Assembly (NCBI GenBank): GCA_017305555.1
Contig: JAFKKM010000018.1
Span: 27,969-91,968 of the forward strand
DNA: 64,000 bases
From: Hyphomicrobiales bacterium
GTDB taxonomy: Bacteria > Pseudomonadota > Alphaproteobacteria > Rhizobiales > Xanthobacteraceae
Reading direction: 5' to 3'
Numbering within the stretch: the first letter of the stretch is position 1; each line of letters starts with the position of its first letter. Positions 62,920-64,000 of this stretch are shown in pieces. The notes under the pieces were generated by a model. That model made no database searches. It was not told the DNA's origin and saw nothing but the letters and a program-made list of their open reading frames with translations. A program made the position numbers and the translations under genes.

Positions 62920-64000
62920 TTAGTGCGGTATGCGTTCCACGGCGATCGCCGTGGCTTCGCCGCCGCCGATGCACAGTGACGCGATGCCGCGCCGAAGGTT
63001 GCGGGCTTCCATTGCGTGCAGCAACGTCACGATCAATCGCGCGCCGGTGGCGCCGATCGGATGGCCTAGCGCACAAGCGCCGCCGTTGACGTTGAGTTTG
63101 TCGCGCTGGATTCCGAGGTCGCGCGCGGCAGCCATTGGCACCACCGCGAATGCTTCATTGATCTCGAACAGATCGACATCATCGACGCTCCAGCCGACCT
63201 TGTCGAGCAGCTTGCGGATTGCCGGGATGGGAGCCGTGGTGAACCATTGCGGCTCCTGGCTGTGGGTCGCGTGGCCCCTGATCTCGGCGAGCACCGGCAG
63301 ACCATGGTGGTTGGCGGTCGAGCGCAAGGTGAGGGCCAGCGCGGCCGCGCCGTCTGCATTGGCGGAAGACGCCGCCGGCGTGATGGTGCCGTTGGCTCGG
63401 AATGCCGGCTTGAGGCCGGGAATTTTCGCCGGGTCCACTTTCAGCGGATGCTCGTCGTTGAGGATGGCACGTGGTCCCGCTTTTTCGACCACGGTGAGCG
63501 GGATGATTTCGTTGGCGAATGCGCCGCTCTCGACCGCGTGACGCGCGCGCGTCAACGTCTCCATGGCGTAGGCATCTTGGTCCTTGCGGGTGAACTGATA
63601 GGCTTCGGCGGTGGCTTCGCCGAAATCGCCCATAGAACGTCCGACTTCGTAAGCATCCTCGAGACCATCCATCAGCATATGATCGATGATGCGATCATGC
63701 CCGACGCGATAGCCGCCGCGCGCCTTTGTCAGCAGATAGGGTGCGTTGGTCATGCTCTCCATGCCGCCGGCCACGACGATATTGGCTGAGCCGGCCTTGA
63801 TGATGTCGTGCGCCAGCATGGTGGCTTTCATGCCCGAGCCACACACCTTGTTGACGGTGGTGGCGCCGGTGGCGTCCGGCAGTTTCGCGCCGCGCGCGGC
63901 CTGCCGCGCAGGCGCCTGTCCCTGACCTGCGGGCAGAACGCAGCCCATGAAGACTTCATCGATCTGTTCGGAAGACAGCTTGGCGCGTTCGACGGCGGCG
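62920..64000 (-). CDS. Acetyl-CoA C-acyltransferase (thiolase), 5' end beyond the right edge
   Basis: About 359 residues of a classical thiolase, open to the window edge (AAVERAKLSSEQIDEVFMG is the first part visible). Nucleophilic Cys is in VCGSGMKA, the catalytic His in GHPIGATG, and the second catalytic Cys in SLCIGGGEATA. Roughly 35-40 N-terminal residues are missing off the edge. It converges on the carboxyltransferase gene with a 7-base gap. It cleaves a 3-oxoacyl-CoA, presumably the last step of the acyl-CoA cluster. Confidence 0.92.
   Translation of the reverse strand, partial: AAVERAKLSSEQIDEVFMGCVLPAGQGQAPARQAARGAKLPDATGATTVNKVCGSGMKATMLAHDIIKAGSANIVVAGGMESMTNAPYLLTKARGGYRVGHDRIIDHMLMDGLEDAYEVGRSMGDFGEATAEAYQFTRKDQDAYAMETLTRARHAVESGAFANEIIPLTVVEKAGPRAILNDEHPLKVDPAKIPGLKPAFRANGTITPAASSANADGAAALALTLRSTANHHGLPVLAEIRGHATHSQEPQWFTTAPIPAIRKLLDKVGWSVDDVDLFEINEAFAVVPMAAARDLGIQRDKLNVNGGACALGHPIGATGARLIVTLLHAMEARNLRRGIASLCIGGGEATAIAVERIPH

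Overview
The window is about 62-65% GC by eye, with bacterial operons on both strands. An acpXL-fabZ-fabF-fabF-lpxXL locus for very-long-chain lipid A acylation, a ParB-like orphan, a Tat-exported sugar-binding protein, a TAXI-TRAP transporter and IclR/CaiB/acyl-CoA gene sets all point to an alphaproteobacterium of the Hyphomicrobiales, most likely the Bradyrhizobium-Rhodopseudomonas-Afipia group (inference from gene content and protein style; no database was searched).

Layout. 1-4.4 kb: minus-strand lipid A very-long-chain fatty acid operon, read acpXL, fabZ, a cysteine-free ketosynthase homologue, fabF, lpxXL. 4.6-9.4 kb: housekeeping and hypothetical genes (small membrane protein, ParB-like protein, MgtC family, AhpD-like protein, HerA-like ATPase, His-rich secreted peptide). 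9583-9656: tRNA-Gln(CTG). Its last 18 bases recur at 16211-16228, bracketing a 6.5 kb stretch that holds one giant glycine-rich autotransporter (10338-15869), which looks like an island remnant.

16.5-33.6 kb: the most striking block, a Lap-type adhesin system. It has a TolC-like outer-membrane factor, a type I secretion ABC protein with an inactive C39-like domain, an HlyD-type adaptor, a LapG-like periplasmic transglutaminase-fold protease, a small secreted protein of unknown role, and a 3130-residue adhesin. The adhesin has an N-terminal dialanine-glycine site that fits LapG cleavage, many VCBS/cadherin-like repeats, two copies of an unrecognised inserted domain, and C-terminal RTX repeats. 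The c-di-GMP receptor LapD is not in the window.

33.8-36.4 kb: a secreted hypothetical protein and an alkyl sulfatase. 36.6-47.1 kb: a sugar or sugar-acid catabolic regulon. Minus-strand genes encode two SDR dehydrogenases, an IlvD/Edd-type dehydratase and a LacI repressor. Divergent plus-strand genes encode a CUT1 ABC importer and a DenD-like dehydrogenase. The same 13-base LacI-type operator lies in both control regions, and one copy overlaps a good sigma-70 promoter.

47.3-64 kb: a carboxylic-acid/acyl-CoA catabolic cluster. It has a thiolase, AMP-forming ligase, CaiB CoA-transferase, acyl-CoA dehydrogenase, a thiolase-like protein lacking the nucleophilic cysteine and translationally coupled to a DUF35 zinc-ribbon/OB protein, an NDP-forming acyl-CoA synthetase, a TAXI-TRAP transporter, a stand-alone biotin carrier, an IclR regulator, a carboxyltransferase, and a thiolase cut by the right edge. 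Together these import an organic acid, activate it with CoA and break it down; the substrate cannot be read from the sequence.
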